From NCBI GenBank assembly GCA_012798535.1, contig JAAZMZ010000009.1, forward strand, positions 124,001 through 188,000: a stretch of DNA of 64,000 bases. The letters are read 5' to 3'. Both the position numbers and the translations under genes were made by a program. Under the pieces are notes generated by a model, which was given only the letters and a program-made list of their open reading frames with translations, did no database searches and was not told where the DNA came from. Source of the stretch: Leptolinea sp. (GTDB lineage Bacteria; Chloroflexota; Anaerolineae; Anaerolineales; Anaerolineaceae). Of the stretch, positions 55,026 through 64,000 are shown piece by piece. Every line of letters starts with the position of its first letter. Position 1 is the stretch's first letter.

Positions 55026-55054
55026 TTGTGTCCTTGTTTTGAACCCGCTATAAT
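55026..55054 (+). promoter_or_regulatory. Promoter of the hypothetical/SPFH gene pair
   Basis: TTGTGT (55026-55031) and a perfect TATAAT (55049-55054) are 17 bp apart, 43 bp before the first gene of the pair. Confidence 0.65.
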
Positions 55055-55097
55055 CCAAATGTCATAATGTGTCATTGACTTCGAATCGGAGGAAATC

Positions 55098-55619
55098 ATG
55101 AGTGACCTGTTTGATCAAGTAACATCGGGAGAGGATATTTTCACGAAACTCCTGGCCAAAATCCCCGGTTTTCAGGGATATATTGAACGACAAAACCGGC
55201 GGGCGGCGGACAAGCTGCTGCGAGACACTGTCGCCAATGAATTCGAGGAGGTGTGGCGCCGTATCAGCACAGTGCAGAGCGACCTGACGGCTCAGGGCGC
55301 GCTGGAATATGTGGATGATATGGAATCGGCGGCCATCAAATACCGACAGTTCATCGACCGGGTCAGGAATGCTTCCTATGGGTATTCCGGGTTGTTCGAT
55401 GCTGTCAAAATCAACGAAGCAGAGCTGGCAAAGATTTACCAGTACGACCTGACCATGGTTAACCTGGTAGATGAAGCCAACCGGGCAGTCGATACAATCG
55501 AATCTTCCATCGGGACGGATGGTTTGCCGGCCGCAATCCGAAATCTCAAGTCACTCGCTACCAAAGCGGTTGATGTATTCAATCACCGATCCGAAGTTGT
55601 TCTCGCTCAGCAGAACTGA
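55098..55619 (+). CDS. Hypothetical helical protein, partner of the SPFH protein
   Basis: 173 residues, start preceded by CGGAGGAAATC. No domain is recognised. It is almost entirely alpha-helical with a leading amphipathic stretch (FTKLLAKIPGFQGYIERQNRRAADKLLRDTV) and several heptad-like segments, suggesting a coiled-coil bundle. It lies 50 bp before and shares a promoter with the SPFH gene, so the products probably act together at a membrane. Confidence 0.65.
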   Translation: MSDLFDQVTSGEDIFTKLLAKIPGFQGYIERQNRRAADKLLRDTVANEFEEVWRRISTVQSDLTAQGALEYVDDMESAAIKYRQFIDRVRNASYGYSGLFDAVKINEAELAKIYQYDLTMVNLVDEANRAVDTIESSIGTDGLPAAIRNLKSLATKAVDVFNHRSEVVLAQQN

Positions 55620-55669
55620 CCATCCAGAACATTTGCATAATTACCCAAGAATTAATACGGAGACAAACC

Positions 55670-56731
55670 ATGGCAAGGATTTTTGATGTAGTTGAATATC
55701 CAAGTGAGATGGCCGATGAGATTGTGCATCGCTTTCCGGAAGAAGGGGTGGCCGATCTGCGAATTGGCAGCCAGATTATCGTTCGCGAAAGCCAGAGAGT
55801 GGTGTTTTTCCGTGATGGAAAAGCCCTGGATGTATTCGGCCCGGGCCGCCATACCATTGTGACGGCTAACATCCCCAAGTTGATCGATCTGATCGGGAAA
55901 GTATTTAACGACCGTACACCCTTTACGGCGGAAGTTTACTATGTATCGGTAAAGGAGTTTGTTGACCGCAAGTGGGGTACTCCTCAGCCTATTATCGTGC
56001 GCAATCCCGGTATGGGACTGGGTGTTGCCCTGTTACAGGGATTTGGCTCATACAGTTTTTCGGTTGCCGATCCGGTACAGTTTATTACCCAGATCGTCGG
56101 TGCACAGGCATCTTACCGCATGACCGATATTGAAAATCGGTTGCGCAATATGCTGCTCAGTAAATTGCAGGATGTTCTCGGAGAGACGGCCGCCAAGAAC
56201 AGCGTTGTTCAGTTAATCGGTTTGACGGAAGAATTGGGTGCGGCTGTACGCGCTAAGGCACAGGACGATTTTGCCGCTGTCGGTATGACCCTCAAATCCT
56301 TCTATATCGGCAACCTTAAACCCTCCGAGAAATCCGCGGAAGAACTGCGCGCCATGGGTATGCTGGATATGGCCACATACACCCAGCTGCAGGCAGCAGA
56401 CGCCATGCGGGATGCAGCTCAGAATCCGGCCGGCGGCGCGGGACTAACCGCAGGAATTGGCGCCGGAATGGGTATTGGAAACATCATGAACCAGGCGCTG
56501 GCCGGCGGTATGGCTGCCAAAGCCGGTGAGATGGGCACGGCCACTGCCGCAGGAGCGGCTGCTGGTGCCGCCATCAAGGATGTGATGACCCCGGCCGAAG
56601 CGGCTGCTGTTCTGCGGGTATCAGAAGAAGATGTGGTCGCGGCAATCACTTCCGGTGAACTGAAAGCCAAGAAGATCGGCAATGCCTTCCGCATCAGCAA
56701 AGAGGCTCTGGACGCTTTCCTGAAAGGTTGA
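55670..56731 (+). CDS. SPFH/band-7-like protein with excisionase-type C-terminal HTH
   Basis: 353 residues. The N-terminal half (about 20-225) is the SPFH/"virion core protein" (YdjI-like) region (VFFRDGKALDVFGPGRHTIVTANIPKL, GSYSFSVADPVQFI). A helical region and a Gly/Ala-rich stretch (about 260-300) follow. The last 50 residues (VMTPAEAAAVLRVSEEDVVAAI, GELKAKKIGNAFRISKEALDAFL) are a MerR/excisionase helix-turn-helix. Relatives usually end in zinc ribbons, so this end is unusual. No transmembrane helix is seen. Confidence 0.8.
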   Translation: MARIFDVVEYPSEMADEIVHRFPEEGVADLRIGSQIIVRESQRVVFFRDGKALDVFGPGRHTIVTANIPKLIDLIGKVFNDRTPFTAEVYYVSVKEFVDRKWGTPQPIIVRNPGMGLGVALLQGFGSYSFSVADPVQFITQIVGAQASYRMTDIENRLRNMLLSKLQDVLGETAAKNSVVQLIGLTEELGAAVRAKAQDDFAAVGMTLKSFYIGNLKPSEKSAEELRAMGMLDMATYTQLQAADAMRDAAQNPAGGAGLTAGIGAGMGIGNIMNQALAGGMAAKAGEMGTATAAGAAAGAAIKDVMTPAEAAAVLRVSEEDVVAAITSGELKAKKIGNAFRISKEALDAFLKG

Positions 56732-56764
56732 TCCGAACTTTTGCGTAGTGAGTTCTAGAAGCAC

Positions 56765-56795
56765 GGGAGGGAATGATTTTCCCTCCCATTTTTTT
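56765..56795 (+). terminator. Terminator after the SPFH gene
   Basis: GGGAGGGAA (56765-56773) pairs with TTCCCTCCC (56779-56787), 5-nt loop, followed by ATTTTTTT. Confidence 0.92.
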
Positions 56796-56919
56796 CCTGG
56801 ATTCCGAATCTATCGGGAAGGTGAATTGCACCGGTCCAGGAATAGGCTCCTCAATTCAGAGCAGATTGCCTCTTTTTAACTTGATTTTATGTGTATTTAA
56901 GAGTACTCGATCTGAATCT

Positions 56920-56928
56920 TGTTATAAT
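56920..56928 (+). promoter_or_regulatory. Extended -10 promoter of sucCD
   Basis: TGT-TATAAT with TATAAT at 56923-56928; no clear -35. It lies 122 bp before the sucC start. Confidence 0.55.
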
Positions 56929-57050
56929 CCAAGTATCCACTGTGATCAACGTGAGGGTGATCTGATCAACCTCTTTTTTTTCATCGGTTTTCTGGCTGGC
57001 ATGTCGGAAAACCTGTATCCATTTAATTCCGTAAATCCGGTGAATTCAAC

Positions 57051-58190
57051 ATGAGACTACATGAGTATCAGTCCAAACAGATATTTGGAAAGTATTCGAT
57101 CCCCATCCCCAACGGCAGGGTGGCTTCTTCTTCGGGTGAAGCCAGGCAAATTGCCGAAGAGCTTGGCGGCAAGGTGGTGGTGAAAGCCCAGGTTCTGGTG
57201 AGCGGCAGAGGAAAAGCTGGTGGAATTCGACTGGCCAAATCAGCCAGAGAGGCGGAGGACCTGTCCGCGAATATACTAGGAATGGAACTCAAAGGATTGC
57301 CTGTCCGCAAGGTGTTGATCGATGAGACGGTTAATATTCAGAAAGAATTGTATTTATGTGTGATCAATGACCGTTCTATGAGAAAACCGGTGATGATCAC
57401 ATCATTCGCAGGCGGGGTGGATATTGAAGAAGTCTCCCGAACCACGCCGGAGAAGATCGTAAAAATTCCTATCAATCCACTTCTGGGACTGCGGGATTTT
57501 CAAGCCCGTGATATGGCTGCCGGTATCGATCTTCCCCGTGAATTGTGGAAAAGCTATATCGAGATTACCCATAACCTCTGGAATGTGTTCGTTGATTTTG
57601 ATGCCACCATGGCGGAGATTAATCCTCTGGTGATCACTGGTGATCAAAAACTTGTCGCCCTGGATGGCAAGATTACCATTGACGACAATTCGCAGTTCCG
57701 TCATCCGGAAATGACAGATATCCGAAATACTGATGGCGAGAGTCCGGTGGAGATCGAAGCGCAAAAATTTGGCCTGAGCTACATCAAGCTGGATGGTAAC
57801 ATCGGCTGCCTGGTCAACGGCGCCGGACTGGCCATGACCACCATGGATATGATCTACCTTTCTGGAGGCACCCCGGCGAATTTTTTGGATATTGGCGGTG
57901 GGGCCAGCGCCGAACGCGTGACAGCCGCTTTACGGATCGTGATGCTCGACCCTGGTGTTAAATCAATTTTGATCAATATCTTTGGTGGAATTACCCGCTG
58001 CGACGAGGTTGCCAGGGGAATTCTATCGGCCTTGAATGATACCCCGGCCAGAGTCCCCATTGTGGCACGTTTGGTGGGAACAAATTCGCAAGAAGCCCGG
58101 GCTCTCCTTAAAGGCACCAGTTTGTTATCCGCCAGTTCTATTGTGGAAGCCGCGAGATTGGCTGTCTCTGCCGCGGAAGGGGGGATCTGA
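57051..58190 (+). CDS. sucC: Succinyl-CoA synthetase beta subunit
   Basis: 379 residues. An ATP-grasp head ([37 protein letters not shown]) and a CoA-ligase tail ([41 protein letters not shown]) are complete. With SucD it makes ATP or GTP and succinate from succinyl-CoA. The start lacks a strong ribosome site. The next gene follows one base later. Confidence 0.95.
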   Translation: MRLHEYQSKQIFGKYSIPIPNGRVASSSGEARQIAEELGGKVVVKAQVLVSGRGKAGGIRLAKSAREAEDLSANILGMELKGLPVRKVLIDETVNIQKELYLCVINDRSMRKPVMITSFAGGVDIEEVSRTTPEKIVKIPINPLLGLRDFQARDMAAGIDLPRELWKSYIEITHNLWNVFVDFDATMAEINPLVITGDQKLVALDGKITIDDNSQFRHPEMTDIRNTDGESPVEIEAQKFGLSYIKLDGNIGCLVNGAGLAMTTMDMIYLSGGTPANFLDIGGGASAERVTAALRIVMLDPGVKSILINIFGGITRCDEVARGILSALNDTPARVPIVARLVGTNSQEARALLKGTSLLSASSIVEAARLAVSAAEGGI

Positions 58191-58191
58191 C

Positions 58192-59058
58192 ATGGGAATT
58201 TTGATCCATAAAGGCACGAAAGTTCTCATCCAGGGAATAACCGGACACGAGGGGTTGTTTCATACTCAGAAAATGATGGATTTCGGGACTCATATTGTGG
58301 CCGGTGTGACTCCTGGAAGAGGTGGAGAATGGGTTCTGGATGGGAAAATTCCCGTATTTGACTCGGTCAAGACAGCCGTGGATATGACCGGAGCGGAAGT
58401 TAGTGCTCTATTTGTTCCCGCGCGTTTCGCGGCAGATGCTATGTATGAAGCGGCTGATGCAGGGATTTCTCTCATTGTTTGTATCACAGAGGGAATACCC
58501 ATCGCCGATACCATGCGCGTTCACGAATATCTCTCCCACACGGGAACACTATTAATCGGCCCCAATTCTCCCGGAATTCTTACTCCCGGCGAATCGAAAA
58601 CAGGCATCATCCCCGGTGAAATTGCCAAACCCGGAAGCGTCGGAGTGGTTTCCCGTTCCGGAACGTTGACCTATGAAGTGCTGTACACATTAATGAGTAA
58701 TAATATTGGAGTCAGTACCTGTGTCGGTATAGGTGGTGATCCAATCGTAGGAATGAATTTCGTCGAGGTACTACGCCTCTTCGAAGATGATCCCCATACT
58801 GAACAGGTCGTGTTGATCGGAGAGATCGGTGGAAACGAGGAGGAGAAAGCGGCAGATTTTATCAGTCGTGAGATGACCAAGCCGGTTGTGGCGCTGGTTG
58901 TAGGAAAGAACTCCCCATCGGGAAAACGAATGGGTCATGCCGGAGCCATCATTGAAGGTTCCACGGGAAGCGTTCAAGAAAAAGTCGAAGCACTGGCTAA
59001 AGCCGCTGTAAAGATAGCCGAGACTCCTGATGACATTCCTTCATTATTGCTGAAATGA
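58192..59058 (+). CDS. sucD: Succinyl-CoA synthetase alpha subunit
   Basis: 288 residues from ATG 58192, one base after the sucC stop; the longer upstream reading is sucC sequence in another frame. The CoA-binding Rossmann head has [11 protein letters not shown] and GVTPGRGG. The phospho-histidine is in [24 protein letters not shown] and [11 protein letters not shown] complete the family pattern. Confidence 0.96.
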   Translation: MGILIHKGTKVLIQGITGHEGLFHTQKMMDFGTHIVAGVTPGRGGEWVLDGKIPVFDSVKTAVDMTGAEVSALFVPARFAADAMYEAADAGISLIVCITEGIPIADTMRVHEYLSHTGTLLIGPNSPGILTPGESKTGIIPGEIAKPGSVGVVSRSGTLTYEVLYTLMSNNIGVSTCVGIGGDPIVGMNFVEVLRLFEDDPHTEQVVLIGEIGGNEEEKAADFISREMTKPVVALVVGKNSPSGKRMGHAGAIIEGSTGSVQEKVEALAKAAVKIAETPDDIPSLLLK

Positions 59059-59068
59059 GAAATAAAAA

Positions 59069-59095
59069 AACTCCTGAACACAAAGATCAGGAGTT
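59069..59095. terminator. Bidirectional terminator between sucD and acpP
   Basis: AACTCCTGA (59069-59077) pairs with TCAGGAGTT (59087-59095), 9-nt loop, between convergent genes. Confidence 0.85.
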
Positions 59096-59115
59096 ATATG
59101 AAAAATACCCGGTTA

Positions 59116-59352
59116 TTATTTTTTATGAGATTCGATATATTTCACCACATCCCCGACAGTTTTGATGTTTCTCGCATCTTCATCGGCGATGGATACATTA
59201 AATTTTTCGCTGAAGCCGTCAATGAGGAAAAACTGGTCCATTGAATCCGCTTTCAGGTCTTCGATAAATCGAGTATCCATTTTGATATCTTTTCCGTCGA
59301 TTTTCAGAACATCTACAATCACGCTGCTGACCTGGTCAAGTGTGTCGCTCAT
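59116..59352 (-). CDS. acpP: Acyl carrier protein
   Basis: 78 residues, acidic four-helix bundle. The phosphopantetheine Ser is in DLKADSMDQF, in place of the common DSLD. It is alone, away from fab genes, and may serve fatty-acid or another acyl pathway. Confidence 0.93.
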   Translation of the reverse strand: MSDTLDQVSSVIVDVLKIDGKDIKMDTRFIEDLKADSMDQFFLIDGFSEKFNVSIADEDARNIKTVGDVVKYIESHKK

Positions 59353-59472
59353 GATTAATCTCCTGGGTATATTTTTGTGTTGAATTGTAATGGGTGCATC
59401 CGGAATGTCAAGCCTGCAAACCCGCCTGATATTTCAGTACCTTCATTGAATATAACCCCGGTCCCGGGGTTT

Positions 59473-59481
59473 TGGTATACT
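59473..59481 (+). promoter_or_regulatory. Extended -10 promoter of the isoprenoid/folate run
   Basis: TGG-TATACT with TATACT at 59476-59481, 25 bp before the fni start. A GC-rich hairpin (CCCCGG-TC-CCGGGG, about 59456-59469) lies directly upstream. Confidence 0.5.
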
Positions 59482-59506
59482 CAAACCAATCGAACAGGAT
59501 CAAAAA

Positions 59507-60550
59507 ATGCCAGATTCCTCTCCATTGTCTTCACGAAAAGGTGATCATATCCGTATAAACCTGGATCGGGATGTTCAATCAGGCATAACCAGCGGTCTGG
59601 ATGCCTACCAATTCATTTCGAGAGCACTTCCGGAGATTGATCTGGAGGATGTGAATACCGGACTGACTGTCTTGAAAAAGACGCTAAAGGCACCCATCCT
59701 CATTTCATCCATGACGGGGGGCAATTCAGAAGCGGAAAAAGTCAATCGGAATCTGGCCACAGCCGCCCAACATTGCGGCGTCGCCATGGGAGTCGGGTCA
59801 ATGCGTGCCGCACTCGAAGAACCGGACCTGGTATCAACCTTTCTGGTGCGTAAAGAAGTACCGGATATCCTGTTGTTTGCCAACCTGGGCGCGGTGCAAT
59901 TGAATTATGGTTACACAGTTGAACATTGCCGGCGAGTCGTAGAAATCCTGGGAGCGGACGCACTTTTTCTGCATCTTAATGCTCTTCAAGAAGCTGTGCA
60001 GCCGGGAGGGAACACGCGTTTTTCCGGACTACTGAAGAAGATCGAAGAAGTCTGCCGAAACCTGGAAGTTCCTGTCTTTATTAAGGAAGTCGGCTGGGGC
60101 ATATCTGCGGAGGATGCTGCCCGTCTAAAATCTGCCGGGGTAAGCGGGATCGATGTCGCTGGTGCCGGTGGGACAAGCTGGTCGCAGGTTGAAATGTATC
60201 GGATCGGAGATCCACATCAGGCGAAAGTTGCCGGTGCTTTTCGCACCTGGGGAATTCCCACAGCAGAATCGATCCGGATGGTGAAAAAAGCCGTGCCTGA
60301 TATGATGGTTTTCGCTTCCGGTGGTTTACGCGATGGTGTGGATATCGCGCGGTGTATCGCGCTTGGTGCAATCCTGGGGGGAATGGCTTCGCCATTCTTG
60401 AAAGCGGCGGTTGTATCAGCGGAGGAAACCGTTCGGTTCATTCAGGATATCCAGAGAGAGATCCAGATTTGCATGTTCGCCTGCGGAATCGACAACCTCC
60501 CCTCACTCAGGGGCAACACATCCATTTTCTTGCCGGGAGGATGGGAGTGA
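59507..60550 (+). CDS. fni: Type 2 isopentenyl-diphosphate delta-isomerase (FMN)
   Basis: 347 residues, TIM barrel. The family motifs RKGDHIRINL, ISSMTGG, GVGSMRAALE, HLNALQEAVQPGG, KEVGWGIS, DVAGAGGTSW and FASGGLRDG are in order. It interconverts IPP and DMAPP with FMN and NADPH. Its stop overlaps the prenyl synthase start (GTGA). Confidence 0.96.
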   Translation: MPDSSPLSSRKGDHIRINLDRDVQSGITSGLDAYQFISRALPEIDLEDVNTGLTVLKKTLKAPILISSMTGGNSEAEKVNRNLATAAQHCGVAMGVGSMRAALEEPDLVSTFLVRKEVPDILLFANLGAVQLNYGYTVEHCRRVVEILGADALFLHLNALQEAVQPGGNTRFSGLLKKIEEVCRNLEVPVFIKEVGWGISAEDAARLKSAGVSGIDVAGAGGTSWSQVEMYRIGDPHQAKVAGAFRTWGIPTAESIRMVKKAVPDMMVFASGGLRDGVDIARCIALGAILGGMASPFLKAAVVSAEETVRFIQDIQREIQICMFACGIDNLPSLRGNTSIFLPGGWE

Positions 60551-61554
60551 GCCTGAAGGATTTTTCTGAGACTGTTCGACCACCCATCGAACAGGAATTG
60601 AAACGCGTGATCGGTCTTGTTGACGACAGGCATTCTCAGGAATTGAGAAAAATGCTGGCCTATCATTTAGGGTGGGAAGGTGAAGGCGCCGGCGAACAAG
60701 CCCGGGGCAAGCGCATCCGTCCGCAGATCGTTTTGCTGGGAACTTCGGCCGCGGGCAAAGATTGGCGGGACGCGCTGCAGGCTGCGGCGGCAGTTGAACT
60801 GATCCATAATTTTTCTCTTATCCATGATGATATCGAAGATCAATCGGATTTTCGACACGGGAGAAAGACAGTCTGGGCACTCTGGGGTGAAGCTCAGGCT
60901 ATCAATGCCGGTGACTGTATGTATTCCCTGGCATACCGCGCCATTCTTCAATCCAACAATCGTCCCGAATATATCACCCGAGCGGTTGATATGCTCAGCG
61001 AAACCTGTATCGCATTGACAGAAGGCCAACACCTGGATATGGCCTATGAAAAGCGGGACGATCTCTCACTGGAGGCATACTGGACCATGATCGGTGGAAA
61101 GACCGCCTCATTGCTGTCTTGCAGCGCTGCCATTGGTGCGACCATCACCGGCGCGGATGAAAAGATCGTTGCCACCTTAAAGGAATTTGCCTGGAATTTG
61201 GGTCTGGCTTTTCAAGTTCAGGATGACTGGCTGGGCATTTGGGGAGACAGCGCTCTGACCGGAAAATCCGCGGACAGCGATCTGCAGAGCGGGAAGAAAT
61301 CTTTACCGGTTCTGCTTGGATTGCAATCTTCACCGGAATTTCGTAAGAAATGGATTAAACGTCCATTCACCAATACCGAAATTGCAGATATGGCGGGATT
61401 ATTAAAGACCGCCGGAATTCAGATCCAGCTTGAAACCGAGACCACCCGCCTGACCGAGAAAGCAAAAGCAGCACTTGACAGACTCGATCCGGAAAATGGG
61501 GCCGTATCTGATTTAAGAGTACTGGCTGATACCCTGTTGAAACGCAAGAAATAA
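60547..61554 (+). CDS. Polyprenyl diphosphate synthase
   Basis: 335 residues from GTG 60547, which overlaps the fni stop and has GGGAGG six bases upstream (ATG 60541 is possible but too near the ribosome site). First Asp-rich motif is LIHDDIED, followed by RHGR. The second is FQVQDDWLGIWGD. F at -5 of the first motif fits a GGPP- or longer-chain-type enzyme. Coupled to IPP isomerase, so it makes an isoprenoid chain for quinones, carotenoids or lipid carriers. Confidence 0.93.
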   Translation: MSLKDFSETVRPPIEQELKRVIGLVDDRHSQELRKMLAYHLGWEGEGAGEQARGKRIRPQIVLLGTSAAGKDWRDALQAAAAVELIHNFSLIHDDIEDQSDFRHGRKTVWALWGEAQAINAGDCMYSLAYRAILQSNNRPEYITRAVDMLSETCIALTEGQHLDMAYEKRDDLSLEAYWTMIGGKTASLLSCSAAIGATITGADEKIVATLKEFAWNLGLAFQVQDDWLGIWGDSALTGKSADSDLQSGKKSLPVLLGLQSSPEFRKKWIKRPFTNTEIADMAGLLKTAGIQIQLETETTRLTEKAKAALDRLDPENGAVSDLRVLADTLLKRKK

Positions 61555-61664
61555 TCCTGTACAAGAGGTGACTGGATGAACCCGCACCGTCTATAATGGC
61601 AGTGCATATCATAATTTTTGAAAGGTACGCATCATTATTGATGCAGGGAAACAAAGGACAAGAA

Positions 61665-62297
61665 ATGCATAATCCAGAAGAATTGTTCAATGCGGCGAGT
61701 ATTATTTGCGATGATGGTATTGATCATGAAACCATTCGTAGTTCTGTTACCAAAATCCTTAAAGCTGTAGGCGAAGATCCTGAACGCGAAGGATTACTCA
61801 ATACCCCTAATCGTGTAGCCAAGAGTTATGAGGAATTACTAGCTGGATATCGGATCGATCCCTATAAATTGATCAACGGCGCGATGTTTGATGTGGATTA
61901 TGATGAAATGGTGATCGTACGCGATATTGAGTTTTACAGCCTGTGTGAGCATCACATGCTTCCTTTTATTGGCAGAGCACATGTGGCCTACATTCCCGAT
62001 AAGAAAGTCATCGGATTGTCAAAAATTCCACGGATCGTCGATATGTTCGCCCGGCGGCTTCAGGTGCAGGAACGACTGACCAGTCAGGTTGCCTGTTTTC
62101 TCGATGAGGTACTGCATCCACATGGTGTGGCTGTGGTGATCGAAGCGCTGCATCTGTGTTCCATGATGCGTGGTGTGAAAAAGCACGATTCACGCATGAC
62201 GACATCGTCCATGCTTGGGTATTTCCGAAAGAATCTGGCCACGCGAACAGAGTTCCTGGATAACATATCACGCAGCGCCGAACCGCTCCATTTCTAA
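61665..62297 (+). CDS. folE: GTP cyclohydrolase I
   Basis: 210 residues from ATG 61665, with AAAGGA seven bases upstream; earlier in-frame starts exist at 61596 and 61641. Family motifs are [43 protein letters not shown] (zinc Cys and His) and [10 protein letters not shown] (third zinc Cys). It makes dihydroneopterin triphosphate, the first step to folate. Its stop codon overlaps the convergent folK stop. Confidence 0.95.
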   Translation: MHNPEELFNAASIICDDGIDHETIRSSVTKILKAVGEDPEREGLLNTPNRVAKSYEELLAGYRIDPYKLINGAMFDVDYDEMVIVRDIEFYSLCEHHMLPFIGRAHVAYIPDKKVIGLSKIPRIVDMFARRLQVQERLTSQVACFLDEVLHPHGVAVVIEALHLCSMMRGVKKHDSRMTTSSMLGYFRKNLATRTEFLDNISRSAEPLHF

Positions 62298-62803
62298 GGT
62301 TTTGTTACAAACAACGGAAAATTATGCAGACGATGGGCACCAGAGACCGGCAGGATTTCATCTGCCAGCACTTTGAGTCTCTTACGCGAGAGCGGTGATT
62401 CCCAGTCCGGTATGAGTTCCGCGACAGGGAGCAAGATGAAAGCCGTATCCCACAGACGCGATTCCAGTACAATCCCGTTAAGGATGATCACATCCAGATC
62501 CATGGTTCGTGGAGCGTATTTATCCGAAGTGCGCACTCGCCCCATCTGTTCTTCGATGGGACGGAGCACTGAGTACTTAACGGCTTCGGCAGTCAGATCC
62601 GTTGAACACATGACTGCCGCGTTATAAAAATCTGGCCCGCTGGTTCCCACCGCAGGTGTGATCCAGACGGATGAATTCTGTCTCATGGAAAAATGCTGTG
62701 CCAGTTTTTCGGCACCCACGCGGATATTTTTTTCCGGTTCGATATTCGATCCTAGAAGAATGATTGCGTTTCCCAAAGCCTGATGAGGTTCCGGCCGACG
62801 CAT
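62294..62803 (-). CDS. folK: 2-amino-4-hydroxy-6-hydroxymethyldihydropteridine pyrophosphokinase (HPPK)
   Basis: 169 residues. [15 protein letters not shown] is the N-terminal strand-loop and [12 protein letters not shown] holds the magnesium Asp pair. It phosphorylates the pterin before p-aminobenzoate addition. It lies 9 bp after folB and converges with folE. Confidence 0.94.
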   Translation of the reverse strand: MRRPEPHQALGNAIILLGSNIEPEKNIRVGAEKLAQHFSMRQNSSVWITPAVGTSGPDFYNAAVMCSTDLTAEAVKYSVLRPIEEQMGRVRTSDKYAPRTMDLDVIILNGIVLESRLWDTAFILLPVAELIPDWESPLSRKRLKVLADEILPVSGAHRLHNFPLFVTKP

Positions 62804-62812
62804 GAGCTGCTT

Positions 62813-63172
62813 TTACTCCCGAAACCGCTCGATCTCTACACCCACCGATCGGGAAAACCGAACGGCGCCTGGTTTTTCCACGCGCACCCGAACGCCGGTG
62901 ACCTTAGGATCTTCAAGGATGAGATGGGCAACGTCCTCGGCCAGAGCTTCTACAGTGAATCGCCCAATGGTGGAGGCATGCGCCAGCACCTGTTTTGCCA
63001 CAGTTCGATAATTAACACTTTTTTCAACATCATCCGAGCGACCTGCCTGCCGGATATCTGTATAGATAACAATATTAAACAGAATATCCTGCGGCTGCGA
63101 CCGTTCCTTTTCACTTATCCCGATCACCCCGCGGGCCAGAAGATCTTTTATTAAAATCTGATCCATATCCAC
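62813..63172 (-). CDS. folB: Dihydroneopterin aldolase
   Basis: 119 residues. The family pattern ILIKDLLARGVIGISEKERSQPQDI, SVNYRTVAKQV, FTVEALAEDVAHLIL and RVEKPGAVRF is complete, with the catalytic Glu and Lys visible. It cleaves dihydroneopterin to hydroxymethyl-dihydropterin for FolK. Confidence 0.94.
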   Translation of the reverse strand: MDMDQILIKDLLARGVIGISEKERSQPQDILFNIVIYTDIRQAGRSDDVEKSVNYRTVAKQVLAHASTIGRFTVEALAEDVAHLILEDPKVTGVRVRVEKPGAVRFSRSVGVEIERFRE

Positions 63173-63179
63173 TCCATCA

Positions 63180-63905
63180 TTAAACTAGATGCCGGCCGCC
63201 ATCCAGGTGAATGATCTCGCCGGTGATATATTCAGGCCCATCCATTAAAAAGAGAATTGTCTGATCCAGTTCTTCGAGTTGCGCCCAGCGTTTCATCGGC
63301 ACCGGTTCGATGATCCTGTCCGTTGGCGATCCATCCACCGGCGGCAGGACCGCGCCCAGCGCAATGCCGTTCACCACCACCCGGGGAGCCATACTTCTCG
63401 CCAGTGTGCGGGTCAATGCTTCCAGTGCAGCCTTGCTGATGGTGTACGGCAGATGATCCACTCCGGGACGCAAAGCCCGCCAGTCCAGCATATTGACGAT
63501 GCGGCCTTTTTCATCCGGTCCAAGCCCGTTGAAAAATGACTGGCAGATAAAAAATGGTGCAGACAGGTTGATATCCAGATGCCGCTGCCAGTTATCCGGA
63601 TCGACATCCGCCAACCGCAGAGGTTCAAAGATGGATGCATTATTGATCACCGCAAAAATTGGACCCTGTTTCCTGGCCTTTTCAACCAGAGAAACGGACG
63701 CCTCCATGTTGGAGAGATCAGCCTGAATCAACCAGGCCTGCCGTCCCATAGACTGGATAACGGCGGCGGTATCTTGCGCTTCTGAGGTGGATTTTCCATA
63801 GTGCAGCAGAATATTGGCTCCTGCACGAGCCAGAGCCAATGCCATCTGACGGCCAAGACGTACACCTCCACCTGTGATGAGTATGTTCTTTCCCTGCAGC
63901 GTCAT
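63180..63905 (-). CDS. SDR oxidoreductase, pteridine-reductase/FolM-like
   Basis: 241 residues from ATG 63905 (GGAG eight bases upstream; a GTG at 63926 lies before it). The NADP loop is ITGGGVRLGRQMA, the NAG-type motif is VINNASIF, and the catalytic YxxxK is in LPYTISKAALE. TGGGxRxG and the following Arg are typical of PTR1/FolM pteridine reductases. Seven bases from folB, so a role in dihydrofolate or pterin reduction fits. Confidence 0.82.
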   Translation of the reverse strand: MTLQGKNILITGGGVRLGRQMALALARAGANILLHYGKSTSEAQDTAAVIQSMGRQAWLIQADLSNMEASVSLVEKARKQGPIFAVINNASIFEPLRLADVDPDNWQRHLDINLSAPFFICQSFFNGLGPDEKGRIVNMLDWRALRPGVDHLPYTISKAALEALTRTLARSMAPRVVVNGIALGAVLPPVDGSPTDRIIEPVPMKRWAQLEELDQTILFLMDGPEYITGEIIHLDGGRHLV

Positions 63906-64000
63906 GCGTAATTCTCCATCGCTCACACCGGAAATCCCTGTACCTATGTCCGGAGTGAATCATTGGGCATACATTGAAAACTACCCCATGCATGAGTGTA
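63906..64000. other. Window end, no gene seen
   Basis: The last 95 bases hold only the upstream region of the SDR gene (possible longer GTG start at 63926). No ORF, RNA or clear promoter was recognised. Confidence 0.5.

Larger units (their letters stand above)
56732..57050. other. Intergenic region before sucC
   Basis: About 320 bp containing the SPFH-gene terminator at its left end and an extended -10 promoter near 56920. The 3' part is a leader of about 115 nt with no clear structure or ORF. Confidence 0.6.

Overview
The window reads as ordinary chromosome of a Gram-positive-like (monoderm) bacterium, most likely Chloroflexota of the class Anaerolineae. This is inferred from gene content: a Tad pilus set with no secretin or outer-membrane parts, an LL-diaminopimelate-type aminotransferase, many membrane glycosyltransferases, and a ubiquitin-like gene set. 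I saw no transposase, integrase, phage gene or CRISPR array. About 56 protein genes, one tRNA-Met gene and a set of promoters and hairpins are supported.

The most striking region is 8.9-15.7 kb, a compact operon that encodes what looks like a complete, membrane-linked ubiquitin-like conjugation pathway. Its genes, in order, are: an E1-like activating enzyme with a GntR/FadR-type DNA-binding domain on its N-terminus; a four-helix membrane protein ending in a RING-like zinc domain (candidate E3); a UBL-E2 fusion with a canonical HPN...Cys active site; a free YukD-like UBL ending in one glycine; a JAMM/JAB peptidase (candidate deconjugase); a membrane FHA protein; and a secreted, membrane-anchored VWA protein. 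A strong promoter is followed by a nearly symmetric operator with a GGTCnGACC core that overlaps the E1 start codon, so the E1 probably represses its own operon. A hairpin lies between the UBL and JAB genes, and a strong hairpin ends the operon. The component families have been described by comparative genomics of prokaryotic ubiquitin-like systems. The GntR-E1 fusion, the self-operator, the UBL-E2 fusion next to a near-identical free UBL, and the FHA/VWA partners are the parts worth following up. A CASTOR/POLLUX-like channel gene follows in its own unit.

Region by region: 0-4.4 kb holds the start of a probable folC, radC and a CHASE4 sensor kinase/response regulator pair. 4.5-8.9 kb holds an ABC-F ribosome-protection-type ATPase behind an attenuator-like leader, a membrane glycosyltransferase, tRNA-Met and a GT2-TPR protein. 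17.8-24.5 kb has a GAF-GGDEF diguanylate cyclase and a heterodimeric ABC exporter. 24.6-33.2 kb is mostly housekeeping (MBL hydrolase, PP-loop ATPase, rpmF, hflX, aminotransferase, trmI, Nudix, rplY). 33.2-37.4 kb is an overlapping glpK-glpA-sdhB-sdhC-sdhD run without sdhA, suggesting a glycerol-3-phosphate:quinone complex built on SDH-type electron-transfer subunits. 37.4-48.7 kb holds envelope and sugar-related genes (LCP, glycosyltransferases, DedA, YdcF, MFS), a DUF692 protein, a SpoU methylase, HPF and ComF. 48.7-54.9 kb is a Tad/Flp pilus operon headed by a 48-residue pilin. 55-57 kb carries an SPFH protein with an excisionase-like C-terminus and a partner. 57-64 kb holds sucCD, acpP, IPP isomerase/prenyl synthase, and pterin/folate genes (folE, folK, folB and a pteridine-reductase-like SDR).
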